Positions 16,620 through 25,149 of a stretch of 64,000 nt of DNA are shown one piece after another. A model generated the notes under the pieces. That model ran no database searches. It saw nothing but the letters and a program-made list of their open reading frames with translations, and had not been told where the DNA came from. Origin of the DNA: an uncultured Collinsella sp. (GTDB lineage: Bacteria > Actinomycetota > Coriobacteriia > Coriobacteriales > Coriobacteriaceae); the NCBI GenBank assembly GCA_902490405.1, contig CABUDS010000007.1:1-64000 (forward strand), written 5' to 3'. The translations under genes were made by a program, and so were the position numbers. Position 1 is the stretch's first letter, and each line of letters begins with the position of its first letter.

Positions 16620-18836
16620 ATGGAACAATTCCCGCGATCGAACTCGCGCAGCTCACGCCACTCGAGCGATCAACAGGCGCCGCACGAACGCTCGCGCGCC
16701 AGCCGCCAAACCTCCGAGCCGCGCCAAGCCGCAGACCCCCATCGCGCGTCTGCCAACAAGGGCGCCCACGCCAGCAGCGCCACAAAAGAGCAGGTGCCCG
16801 CGCGCCCCAAATCTCGGTATATCCCCGCCCTCGACGGTCTGCGCACGCTTGCCGTCGTCGCGGTGGTGCTCTATCACCTCAACCTCACCTGGGCGCAGGG
16901 CGGCTTGCTTGGAGTCACGATTTTCTTTGTGCTCTCGGGCTACCTGATCACGCGCCTGCTCATCAACGAAGTATCAAAGACCGGCCGCATCGACCTCAAG
17001 AGCTTCTGGATCCGCCGCATCCGTCGCCTGGTCCCCGCCGTGGTGACCGTTGTGGTTGTAACCTGTGCGCTGTGCACCGTCTTCAACCACGTGATGCTCA
17101 CCAAGATGCGTCCCGACATTCTGCCGTCGCTGCTGTTCTTTAACAACTGGTGGCAGATTATGCAGGACGTTTCGTACTTCAACGCCCTGGGCGACCCCTC
17201 GCCGCTTACGCACTTTTGGTCGCTCGCCATCGAGGAACAATTCTACCTGGTTTGGCCACCGCTGCTGTTTGCCATGGTGTCCATGCATGTGAGCAAACCC
17301 AACACGCGCCGTGTGGTCCTGGGACTCGCAGCGGTATCCGCCCTTGCCATGATGGTGCTCTACAACCCTGCCGCCGACCCCAGCCGCGTGTACTACGGCA
17401 CCGACACCCGCGTCTTCTCGCTGCTGCTGGGCGCCTGGATGGCCTTTATCCCCAATCGCGACCTGGCGCTGGTGCGTCTCGCTCATCGTTTGGGGCTCAA
17501 TCGCCTGGCTGGCGCCGCCAAGCACGGCAAGAACGCCGAGGGCAAGCCTGGCGAGAAGGCCGACAACGCAGCCGAGACCGTCCCGGCACAGCCGAGCGCC
17601 CTCGTGCGCTTTTGGTCCTCGCCCGCATCCATCGATGTGTTGGGCGTCGTGGGTCTGGTTGGCCTTGCCGCCATGGTCGCGCTCACCAACGGCTACACCG
17701 CGTTCCAGTATCGCGGCGGCACGCTGCTATGCTCCATCCTCACGCTCATGGTCATCGCGGCCTGCGTGCAGCCCCAGGGAATGGTTGCCCGCGCACTGTC
17801 CGCCGAGCCGCTCGTGTGGGTTGGCAAGCGCTCGTACAGCATCTACCTGTGGCACTATCCGCTACTGTTGCTCATGAACCCGGTCGCCAACATCAACGAT
17901 ACGCCGTGGTGGCAGTACATTTTGCAGGTGTTGTTGGTGGTCGCCGCAGCCGAATGTTCATATCGCTTTATCGAGACGCCGTTTAGAAAGGGCGCCTTTG
18001 GGCGCACCGTATCCGAGTTCCGCGACGGCACCACCGCGCCCGCCAACTGGGTGCGCGCGCACGTCCCTGTCTGCGCAGCCTGCGCTGTCGTGTTGGTCGT
18101 TGCACTGGGCGGCCTGATCTTTGTGCCCGAGACGTCTGCGCTGAGCGGTGAGGGCGCCGAAGTCCTCAACAAGGAAGCCAAAAACACCGCGCCCACAGAC
18201 CAACAGGCGGCCGACGACACCGACAAGGACAACGACGGCTTCCCCGATGGCTCCTACGACCTGTTGATGATCGGTGACTCCGTGTCGCTGCGCGCCGTTG
18301 ATTCCTTTGACGGCGTGTTCCCGCACAGCCATATCGATGCCGAAAAGGGCCGCCAGTTTGATGCGGGCCGCGCGACATTTGAGGGCTATCTCCAACAGAA
18401 CCTTGCCGGCAAGATCGTGGTCTTTGCACTGGGCACCAACGGCTTGGTAACCGACGACCAGATCGACGCCATCATGACCGATGCAGGAGATAAGCGTATT
18501 GTGGTGTTTGTGAACACGCGCAGCCCGCAGCCGTGGGTTGGCTCTACCAACCAGGCCATCGCCAACGCTGCTACGCGCTACAAGAACGTGCGCGTTATCG
18601 ACTGGTACGGATACAGTGCCAATCGCAACGACCTGTTCGATGGCGATGGCACGCACCTGTCGACCACTGGCGTGACTGAGTACCTCAACTTGATCCACGA
18701 TGCGGTCAAGAAAGACCTGCCCGTGCACCCCGAGGACCACGTCAACGATCCGCAGCCGGCAGCCGTCAAATCCGCCGCCGACGCACTCGTCAATGCCCTC
18801 GCCTACAAACCACACAAGCTGGGCACCGACAAGTAA
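16620..18836 (+). CDS. Membrane acyltransferase with C-terminal SGNH domain (OatA-like)
   Basis: The 738-residue protein has a basic, Ser/Arg-rich cytoplasmic tail (about residues 1-65). An acyltransferase-3 membrane domain of about ten helices follows (YIPALDGLRTLAVVAVVLYHL, TIFFVLSGYLITRLL, HFWSLAIEEQFYLVWP), then an eleventh helix and an extracellular SGNH esterase-like domain. The SGNH signs are GDSVSLR (about residue 550), GTNG and DGTHLS (about 680). This layout matches enzymes that carry acetyl groups across the membrane and O-acetylate peptidoglycan or surface glycans. The acceptor cannot be told from sequence. It stands alone on the plus strand. Confidence 0.9.
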   Translation: MEQFPRSNSRSSRHSSDQQAPHERSRASRQTSEPRQAADPHRASANKGAHASSATKEQVPARPKSRYIPALDGLRTLAVVAVVLYHLNLTWAQGGLLGVTIFFVLSGYLITRLLINEVSKTGRIDLKSFWIRRIRRLVPAVVTVVVVTCALCTVFNHVMLTKMRPDILPSLLFFNNWWQIMQDVSYFNALGDPSPLTHFWSLAIEEQFYLVWPPLLFAMVSMHVSKPNTRRVVLGLAAVSALAMMVLYNPAADPSRVYYGTDTRVFSLLLGAWMAFIPNRDLALVRLAHRLGLNRLAGAAKHGKNAEGKPGEKADNAAETVPAQPSALVRFWSSPASIDVLGVVGLVGLAAMVALTNGYTAFQYRGGTLLCSILTLMVIAACVQPQGMVARALSAEPLVWVGKRSYSIYLWHYPLLLLMNPVANINDTPWWQYILQVLLVVAAAECSYRFIETPFRKGAFGRTVSEFRDGTTAPANWVRAHVPVCAACAVVLVVALGGLIFVPETSALSGEGAEVLNKEAKNTAPTDQQAADDTDKDNDGFPDGSYDLLMIGDSVSLRAVDSFDGVFPHSHIDAEKGRQFDAGRATFEGYLQQNLAGKIVVFALGTNGLVTDDQIDAIMTDAGDKRIVVFVNTRSPQPWVGSTNQAIANAATRYKNVRVIDWYGYSANRNDLFDGDGTHLSTTGVTEYLNLIHDAVKKDLPVHPEDHVNDPQPAAVKSAADALVNALAYKPHKLGTDK

Positions 18837-18892
18837 CCCGCAGCAAACAACCCAAAATCACTCTTTTAGAGTCGGCCCCAAGAGGTCGCGGG

Positions 18893-18932
18893 CAAAAAAG
18901 AGGCCGCGGCCCATGGCAGCGGCCGCTCGAAA
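18893..18932 (-). terminator. Intrinsic terminator of the NRAMP-like gene
   Basis: A GC-rich stem around CGGCCGC and GCGGCC (18900-18929) is followed on the minus strand by six T residues (18894-18899), 15 bases past the stop of the transporter gene. Confidence 0.75.
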
Positions 18933-18945
18933 CCCAAAAGAGGCG

Positions 18946-20208
18946 CTAAGCGCTGTAACCCATCGCCTGCAGAACAAACATGACGACCGTCAGCACCGTA
19001 ATCACACCGATAGTCGCCCAAGTGAGCACATTCCACACGCGGCCGTTGCGGTTAGTGCCCATAATGTGACGGTCAGCGGCAATAACCACCTGGAACACCA
19101 GAACCACGGGCAGCAGCACGCCATTGATGACCTGCGAGGTCATCATAATCTGGAACAGATCGACGCCGGGCATAAGCACCAGCACGGCAGAGATGCCGAT
19201 GATGGCCGTAATGATGCCGCGATAGACCGGGGCCTCGTCCCAGCTGCGATCGGCACCGCGCTCCCAGCCAAATGCCTCGCAGATAGCGCTCGACGTAACG
19301 CCCGGCAGCACGCAGGCAGCCAAGAAGCTCGCCGCGACCAGGCCCGAGGCAAACAGTACCGTAGACCACTGACCCGCAATAGGCTCCAGCGCGCGGGCAG
19401 CATCGGCAGCATCGCTAATCTGAATACCCGCCGGGAACAACACCGTGCCGGTCGTGATGATAATAAAGCCGGCAATGATATCGGCAGCGATCGAGCCGCT
19501 CACGGTATCAATACGCTGCAGCACGATGTCGTCCTCGCCCGCATTCTTATCGACCACGTTGTTCTGCGCCAAGAAAATCATCCATGGCGCGATGGTGGTA
19601 CCGATCGTTGCGACCACGAGCGACACGTAGCTGGGGTCATTTTGAATGTTAGGCACGACCAGGTCGACCGCGACCTCACCCCAGTTGGGGCCAGCCATAA
19701 ACGCGGCGACGATATAGGTCACGAACACGCAGCTCACCAGCAGCAGAATCTTCTCGATGCGCTGGAAACTACCCGACATGGTAAGCATCCATACCAGCAG
19801 CGCCACCAACGGCACCGAGATGCTCGCCGGCACGCCAAAGAGAGCAAGACCGCTGGCGATGCCCGCAAACTCCGAAATGGTCACAGCCGTGTTGGCGATC
19901 AACAGCGCCGCCATAGCAAGTACACTCTTGCGCACGCCAAAGCGCTCGCGAATGAGCGATGCCAGGCCCTTACCCGTGACGCAGCCGCAGCGCGCCGCGG
20001 TCTCCTGCGTCACGATGAGCAGCACAGTCATGACGGGAAGCATCCAGAGCATCTTATAGCCATAGCTGGCGCCCGCGCTGGAATACGTTGCAATGCCGCC
20101 GGCGTCATTGCCCGAAAGCGCCGCCAGCAGACCGGGACCCATAGCGCCAAAGATGGCCGCGATGGTCAACTTTTGCTTGGTGCCCGACTTTTGCTTGGTA
20201 TCTTGCAC
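18946..20208 (-). CDS. NRAMP-family divalent cation transporter, probably Mg2+-type
   Basis: The protein of about 420 residues and 11 membrane helices begins helix 1 with GPGLLAALSGNDAGGIATYS, aligning with the NRAMP metal site where most members have DPGN; here it is DAGG. Helix 6 reads IGTTIAPWMIFLAQ where manganese/iron transporters have the MPH motif, so the soft metal ligand methionine is replaced by alanine. These changes resemble, from memory, the NRAMP-related magnesium transporters described in Eggerthella lenta. GTG start 20208 is preferred: AGGTGG lies 4 bases ahead and only 8 bases separate it from the MgtE-like stop. Coupling to a Mg-sensor-like partner supports magnesium. The ion is inferred. 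Confidence 0.87.
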   Translation of the reverse strand: MQDTKQKSGTKQKLTIAAIFGAMGPGLLAALSGNDAGGIATYSSAGASYGYKMLWMLPVMTVLLIVTQETAARCGCVTGKGLASLIRERFGVRKSVLAMAALLIANTAVTISEFAGIASGLALFGVPASISVPLVALLVWMLTMSGSFQRIEKILLLVSCVFVTYIVAAFMAGPNWGEVAVDLVVPNIQNDPSYVSLVVATIGTTIAPWMIFLAQNNVVDKNAGEDDIVLQRIDTVSGSIAADIIAGFIIITTGTVLFPAGIQISDAADAARALEPIAGQWSTVLFASGLVAASFLAACVLPGVTSSAICEAFGWERGADRSWDEAPVYRGIITAIIGISAVLVLMPGVDLFQIMMTSQVINGVLLPVVLVFQVVIAADRHIMGTNRNGRVWNVLTWATIGVITVLTVVMFVLQAMGYSA

Positions 20209-20216
20209 GCGACCAC

Positions 20217-22061
20217 CTAACCCATGACCGACATGGTGAGCAGCACCGCAGCGACGCAGTACGCTACGCACGAGATCATGACGGCAATAACGTTCATGGC
20301 GGTGCCCGACGTGTTGAGGTCATGCTCGTCACGCCAGAACAGCACCATCAGGTAAATCACGGCGCTCATGTTGCCAATCAGACAGACGATGGCCGCGATG
20401 TTAAAGCACCCGGTAAAGAGTTGCTCCTCAAACATGGACGCATCGGGGAACGCAGCGGTGCGCACCAGCTGGGCGCACAGGTAGGTCACGAGTGACAGAA
20501 TCAGGCCCATGCCCGTGCTCTGGAAGAAGAACCCCAGATACGGCTTGGGCTCATCGTCGTGACCGTCATACTCCAGGAAGTAGTTCTTGACGAACGACAC
20601 CATGCGCGAGGCCGCCAGCAGCACGAGCGGCATGGCGCACATGGGGAACACCACCAGATGCGCGGAGCCGAGCGCCGTTCCCAGCACGGTCGCCATGATG
20701 CACGACGCGATGCCCCATACAACAACCCAGTACTGGCGATGCACGAACCAGCTGAGCACGTTCGTCGAGTCGTCCGACGCGCTATCGCCCGAGCCGACAC
20801 CGGCGATCTGCAGGTCCTCCTGATGCTCCTCGGCAATAACGTCCATGGCGTCGTCGAAGGTTACGATACCCAGGATATGACGGTTCTCGTCGCAGACAGG
20901 GATGGCAACCAGGTCGTACTTGGTCATCTCGTCCGTTACGTCTTCCTGGTCCTCGTCGGGCGACACATAGACCAGGTCGCGATAGGCCAGCTGACCCAGC
21001 GTGGCGTCGCGGTCGGCTACGATCAGCGTTCGCAGCGAAAGCACACCGGTCAGCATGCCGCTCGGATCCTCGGTATAGACGTAGTAGACGCTCTCGAAGT
21101 CCTCGTCGAGCTCGCGAATCGCCTCGATGGCGTCACCGACCGTTGCCGTGGCAGGCAGGGAGACAAACTCCGAGGTCATGATGCGGCCGGCGGTGTTGTC
21201 CTCATACCCCAGCAGGTTACGAATCGCCTTCTCCTCCTTGACGCCCATCAGGCGCAGGAGCTTCTCGGCCTTCTCGTAATCAAGCTCGTCGATCAGGTCG
21301 GCAGCGTCGTCCGGGTCCATCATGGCCAGCATCGACGATGCGTCCGTGTCGGACAGGCCCTCGAGCATCTCGGTCATAAGCTCGTCGTCATCGAACTCCG
21401 AGATAGCTTCGGCTGCCTGGGCGGTATCGAGCTGCGCAAACACCTGCGCACGCAGACGCGGGTCGAGCTGCTCGATAATGTCGGCGATGTCGGCAGGGTG
21501 CAGCTCGCCGAGCGTCTTGTGCGACACCGAGAGTTGAATGTTCTTGGTCGAGCGGTCGAGCAGGTCCATGTAGGACCAAGCGATGATGTCCTCACTGAGC
21601 GGCTTGCCCAGGTGCTTCATAAAGCCTTCGACGATATGCTCGAGCGCGGGGCTGATGGCGCGTAGCAGACCGCGAGCACCGACCTCGGCGCCCAGCAGGC
21701 GCAGCTGGTTTTCGCCCGACATGGAAAACTTGATGTCGTTGACGCGCACGACCTTCATGCCCTGCGTGTCGACAATCTGCTTGTTGAGCACGTCGCGGGC
21801 AAGCAGGAGTTCGGTCGGCTGCAGGTACGAAAAACGGATTTCGGTGGCCGACGTCTTAAGGTGTACACCCGTCTCGTCGATACGGTCGACCCATTTGCGC
21901 CAGCTGATCATAAACGGCGTCTTGCCGGGACCGCGGAACGCGAGCGACGTCACGTGCGGAAAAACTTCGCCGGTAGCAATACCAAAATCGTTGACCACGC
22001 CGAGCTTTTCGCCGTCGACGTCCAAGACCGGCAATTTGAGCATCTCACTCAGATAATTCAA
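20217..22061 (-). CDS. MgtE-type sensor protein with unusual membrane domain
   Basis: The 614-residue protein begins with PRC-barrel-like segments (about 1-120). An MgtE N-domain follows (LGELHPADIADIIEQLDP through MDPDDAADLIDELD, about 185-285), then two CBS domains (TAGRIMTSEFVSLP; LVAIPVCDENRHILGIVTFDDAMD, about 290-420). In MgtE channels these domains sense Mg2+ and gate the pore. The final 170 residues hold about five hydrophobic helices but lack the GGNAGTQ-type pore sequence of true MgtE. It may therefore regulate the NRAMP-like transporter next door or be a divergent channel. A hairpin-rich leader precedes it. Confidence 0.8.
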   Translation of the reverse strand: MNYLSEMLKLPVLDVDGEKLGVVNDFGIATGEVFPHVTSLAFRGPGKTPFMISWRKWVDRIDETGVHLKTSATEIRFSYLQPTELLLARDVLNKQIVDTQGMKVVRVNDIKFSMSGENQLRLLGAEVGARGLLRAISPALEHIVEGFMKHLGKPLSEDIIAWSYMDLLDRSTKNIQLSVSHKTLGELHPADIADIIEQLDPRLRAQVFAQLDTAQAAEAISEFDDDELMTEMLEGLSDTDASSMLAMMDPDDAADLIDELDYEKAEKLLRLMGVKEEKAIRNLLGYEDNTAGRIMTSEFVSLPATATVGDAIEAIRELDEDFESVYYVYTEDPSGMLTGVLSLRTLIVADRDATLGQLAYRDLVYVSPDEDQEDVTDEMTKYDLVAIPVCDENRHILGIVTFDDAMDVIAEEHQEDLQIAGVGSGDSASDDSTNVLSWFVHRQYWVVVWGIASCIMATVLGTALGSAHLVVFPMCAMPLVLLAASRMVSFVKNYFLEYDGHDDEPKPYLGFFFQSTGMGLILSLVTYLCAQLVRTAAFPDASMFEEQLFTGCFNIAAIVCLIGNMSAVIYLMVLFWRDEHDLNTSGTAMNVIAVMISCVAYCVAAVLLTMSVMG

Positions 22062-22353
22062 TGGTGCTCCCCATCATTATTCCCCCGGACGCGGCCGCGC
22101 GCGCGGCGTCCGGGGGCTTCTGGATATGTATACGCATGCGCGGGCGGCACGCCGCTCGACGCTTACACCCCGTGCATGCGCAAAAAGCACCTGCATGGGG
22201 TCATCGACTGTATGGTCGAGGTTTGGATTTCACCTGTAACCTTTCTCTTGACCCTCATTAACCGCAGTAACTATAGCATCAGCATCGCCCTGCGGCATCG
22301 AATTTATGCGCTGCACATTGCAGGCATACCAAACGCTGACGCATCCGTGACAT
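22062..22353 (-). promoter_or_regulatory. Structured leader region upstream of the MgtE-like gene
   Basis: The gap upstream of the MgtE-like gene has no supported gene. It contains a strong hairpin near the start codon (CCCCCGGACGC and GCGTCCGGGGG, about 22081-22117) and another with ACCCCGTGCATG and CATGGGGT arms (about 22169-22202). A GTTACAGGTGAAATCC stretch (minus strand) lies further upstream. A metal-sensing leader RNA is conceivable, but I cannot match it to a known riboswitch such as the M-box. Confidence 0.4.
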
Positions 22354-22380
22354 AGCCATTGGGGACGTTCTTAAACGACT
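22354..22380. repeat. REP-like module behind the deacetylase gene
   Basis: AGCCATTGGGGACGTTCTTA and the next bases are the inverse of modules at 30836-30866 and 34480-34506. It ends 10 bases beyond the deacetylase gene's stop codon. Confidence 0.8.
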
Positions 22381-22389
22381 ACCCAATGA

Positions 22390-23796
22390 CTACTCTGTGG
22401 TGTCATCGTCCTCGGCAAGTTGGGGGAACACGGCGTCCTTGGGCATGGTGACCTTCGTCAGCGAGGTGTGCTTTTTGCTCAGCGACGTGTCCGTCTTAAC
22501 CAGGTCGCTGAGCGTCACGATCTTGTAGCCGTCGGCAATGAGGCCGTCGATAATCTGCGGCAGCGCCTCGAGCGTCTGCTCGGCGCATTCGTCTCTATCG
22601 GTGAACAGCACGATATTGCCCGGCGTCACCGAATCGAGCACCGTTGAGACCTGCTCGTCGGCACCGTTGAGCAGCCAGTCGCCCGAGTCGATATTCCACG
22701 AGACCACGGCGGAGACCAGGTCCATCGCATCAATCCAGTTTTGCTCGTCAAAGGCAGCGTAGGGAGCACGCAGCAGCATCGTCTTCACGCCGGTCGCCGA
22801 CTTAATCGCATCGGTGCCTTTCGTGATCTGCTCGCGTACCGCCTCACGGTCCTGACCCTTGAGCGAATCGTCGCTGTAGCTGTTGGATCCGATTTCGCAC
22901 CCGGCATCGACAATCGCCTTGGCCGTAGCAGGCGAGGCCTCGGCCGCATCGCCCGACAGGAAGAACGTCGCGGTGACGCCCTTTTCCTTGAGTACCTGCA
23001 AAATCTGCTTGGTCGCGCCGCTCGGACCCTCGTCAAACGTCAGCGCCACGTACTTTTTGTTGCCCTTGGGCGCCACGCTGGCGCACGCAACGACGCAATC
23101 GGTGGCGGGCACAACCTCGCCGCGGTCCTGCGTCTTGCCCGACTGCTCACCAACCCACACCTCGGAGCGGCCCTGGACACCCCACGTCTGCACATACTCT
23201 ATGGCGCCCGTGCCCTCGACCTTGAGCTTGGGCTCGATAACCGTAGCCTGAATCTCGTGCTTCTCGTAGGTGTTACGGCCATCCTTGACCGTCACCTTCT
23301 CGCCGCCCTCAAGTTCGCGGCTATCCCATTTGCCCTGCTTCACGCGCTTGCCGTCGACCTTCACCGACAGCTTTTCGCCCCCATGGCGCTTGAGCACGCT
23401 GTCATCGACGGCCAGTAGGTCGCCTGCGTCGTAGGTGTCAGTCAACTCCTGGTCGTCTATGAGATTCTGCAGCGTAGAGCCCACGCGCACCGCGGTCTTC
23501 TGGCCGTTGAGTTCCACGTCCACGCTGCGGTTGACGTAGCCCACGACGGCAGCGATAAACAGCACGAGTGCGCAACCCACGGCGATGAGCGCATAGGGCA
23601 GGCGAGACGAACGACGGGGCGTACGGCTGTTGCCGATGCGCGCGCTGCGATCGCTAAAGCCGCGGCTATGGTTGAGGTACATCGCGCCGGGCTTACGGTG
23701 ACGCTTGCGCTGACCGCTGGGCAGCTGCCCCAGATCGCGGCGCGCCGTCGGACGCGTACCCGAACGCCCGTTTAAGTTGGATCCGTTTTGGCGCAT
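22390..23796 (-). CDS. Polysaccharide-deacetylase-like protein, catalytic site degenerate
   Basis: The 468-residue protein has a basic cytoplasmic tail, one membrane helix (about residues 68-88, YALIAVGCALVLFIAAVVGYV), a ubiquitin-like region with VRVGSTLQNLIDDQEL, and an extracellular NodB-like domain (about 245-440). TFDEGP corresponds to the first NodB motif and RAPY to the third. The second motif, normally carrying the two metal-binding histidines, reads SNSYSDDSL, and the final LHD-like motif reads LFTDRDE. With those histidines gone, deacetylase activity is doubtful; a binding or regulatory role is possible. Start is supported by GGAGG. It is the only gene between two terminator/REP elements. 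Confidence 0.85.
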   Translation of the reverse strand: MRQNGSNLNGRSGTRPTARRDLGQLPSGQRKRHRKPGAMYLNHSRGFSDRSARIGNSRTPRRSSRLPYALIAVGCALVLFIAAVVGYVNRSVDVELNGQKTAVRVGSTLQNLIDDQELTDTYDAGDLLAVDDSVLKRHGGEKLSVKVDGKRVKQGKWDSRELEGGEKVTVKDGRNTYEKHEIQATVIEPKLKVEGTGAIEYVQTWGVQGRSEVWVGEQSGKTQDRGEVVPATDCVVACASVAPKGNKKYVALTFDEGPSGATKQILQVLKEKGVTATFFLSGDAAEASPATAKAIVDAGCEIGSNSYSDDSLKGQDREAVREQITKGTDAIKSATGVKTMLLRAPYAAFDEQNWIDAMDLVSAVVSWNIDSGDWLLNGADEQVSTVLDSVTPGNIVLFTDRDECAEQTLEALPQIIDGLIADGYKIVTLSDLVKTDTSLSKKHTSLTKVTMPKDAVFPQLAEDDDTTE

Positions 23797-23817
23797 ATGC
23801 CCTCCCCCATAAACACA

Positions 23818-23847
23818 GCAAGCCGGAGCAACAGGTCTCCGGCTTGC
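23818..23847 (-). terminator. Terminator of the YtxH-PRC operon
   Basis: GCAAGCCGGAG (23818-23828) and CTCCGGCTTGC (23837-23847) are perfect 11-bp arms placed behind the PRC-barrel gene. The T-run on the minus strand is weak (TGTGTTT). Confidence 0.7.
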
Positions 23848-23868
23848 CTCCCATCATTTGGTACGTCG

Positions 23869-24624
23869 CTATTTTGTAGCTTTTGACGAGCCTCCGCTCG
23901 CCTTTTGGTATTCGTCCTTAAAGGCCTTGAACATGCCGCGCGTCTTGCCGAGCTGCTTGCCCAGTGCGCGACTGCCCTTGTCCACGGCAACCGACCCCTT
24001 GTCGTCGAGCACCTTGGCGCCCTTTTTGACCTTATCGCCCACCACGACGCTGGCCTCGGCGGCCTTGGCAGCCGCACCGCCCGAATACCCGAGCGACTTG
24101 ACCTCGTCCGAGACGACCATCGCGCCGTTCTCGTAGCCGCGCAGCATCGTCGGCGGCACCTGCGTGTCGCCCACCAGCACGCTCGAAGCGGCACCGGCGG
24201 TCACATAGAATGCCTGTACGATGCCCGAGCGTGGCTTGAACTCAACGTCCGAGCAGTAGCCCACGACATCGCCCGATTCCGTGCGCACGTCCATACCAAC
24301 CCAGATGATGCAATCGTCTAGGTTGATATCGAGGCGCTTGGCCGCGGCGGCATCGTAGGTGCCCTTGACGTCGTCGACCGCGACGGCACCCTCATAGACG
24401 CCGATGGCATCGAGCGCCACAAAGCGGTCGGGGCGCTCGATCATACCCGCGATATCGGACTGGCGGACCATAAAGCCCACCACGCGCGTGCCGCCCGGGG
24501 TAAAGACGGGAAAGTGAATCTTGCCGAGCTTTTTAGGGCTGCGCGGCGTGCCGTCCTTTTTGGTGCGCTTGTCTTCGGCAGGTTTGCGATAAACCTTGAC
24601 GCCGACAAAATCCCCTGCGCGCAT
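23869..24624 (-). CDS. PRC-barrel domain protein
   Basis: The 251-residue soluble protein has two PRC-barrel-like segments: LGKIHFPVFTPGGTRVVGFMV (about 33-53) and VRTESGDVVGYCSDVEFKP (about 112-130). A C-terminal tail rich in Lys, Gly and Ala follows. PRC barrels in bacteria serve in RNA, photosystem and membrane-linked roles, so no precise function can be given. Its ATG shares one base with the stop of the YtxH-like gene upstream (TAATG), indicating translational coupling and a joint role at the envelope. Confidence 0.8.
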   Translation of the reverse strand: MRAGDFVGVKVYRKPAEDKRTKKDGTPRSPKKLGKIHFPVFTPGGTRVVGFMVRQSDIAGMIERPDRFVALDAIGVYEGAVAVDDVKGTYDAAAAKRLDINLDDCIIWVGMDVRTESGDVVGYCSDVEFKPRSGIVQAFYVTAGAASSVLVGDTQVPPTMLRGYENGAMVVSDEVKSLGYSGGAAAKAAEASVVVGDKVKKGAKVLDDKGSVAVDKGSRALGKQLGKTRGMFKAFKDEYQKASGGSSKATK

Positions 24625-25013
24625 TATGCCTCGGTCGAGGGCTCCGTGGCCTCGGTGTCGGCCTCAGCGACGTTCTCGACCACGACGTCGGCAGCGGGCG
24701 TCACGTTGCCGCCCGAGATGGCGTCGTTGAGCTGCTCGCGAAGCTGGTCCATGCGCTCGCGGGCCAGGTCAACCTTGGCGCGCAGGTCATCGGTCTTGGC
24801 GTCGACCATCGGACCAAAGTCGTTGACCGCGGCACGAGCCTCCTCGGCACTGTGCTCGTAGGTGTCACGCATGTTGTCCCAGGCATCGTTGGCGATATCG
24901 GCGGCCATGGCGCGGGTCTCGGCACCCGAGCGCGGGGCCAGAGCAACGCCGATGATAGCGCCGGCGGCAGCACCAAAGAGCGCACCGGAGACAAAGCTGA
25001 AAGTCTTTCCCAT
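24624..25013 (-). CDS. YtxH-like membrane-associated protein
   Basis: The protein of about 129 residues starts MGKTFSFVSGALFGAAAGAIIGVALAPRSG, a glycine/alanine-rich hydrophobic segment ending in APRSG, as in YtxH/GvpP-type stress proteins. A long helical, charged region and an acidic C-terminus follow. YtxH proteins are associated with envelope stress in Gram-positives, without a defined reaction. A start at 25019 is nearly as good; GAGAGG lies 7 bases before 25013. It is the first gene of a pair with the PRC protein. Confidence 0.78.
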   Translation of the reverse strand: MGKTFSFVSGALFGAAAGAIIGVALAPRSGAETRAMAADIANDAWDNMRDTYEHSAEEARAAVNDFGPMVDAKTDDLRAKVDLARERMDQLREQLNDAISGGNVTPAADVVVENVAEADTEATEPSTEA

Positions 25014-25149
25014 GATCATTCCTCTCCTGCGGGCACCTCGATGCCCACCGTTTGAATGCTGTCCATTATACCCGCAGCGCAACACTTGCCGTCACGCTCA
25101 TCTGCGTACGGTAAAGGCGCAGGTACATGATGGTGATAAGCGAGTGAGC

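Noticed and set aside
18946..20208. Manganese transporter MntH
   Set aside because: The metal-site motifs DPGN and the helix-6 methionine that MntH needs are both changed.
22062..22389. M-box magnesium riboswitch
   Set aside because: The region folds, but I could not align the conserved M-box core to it; only a structured leader is claimed.
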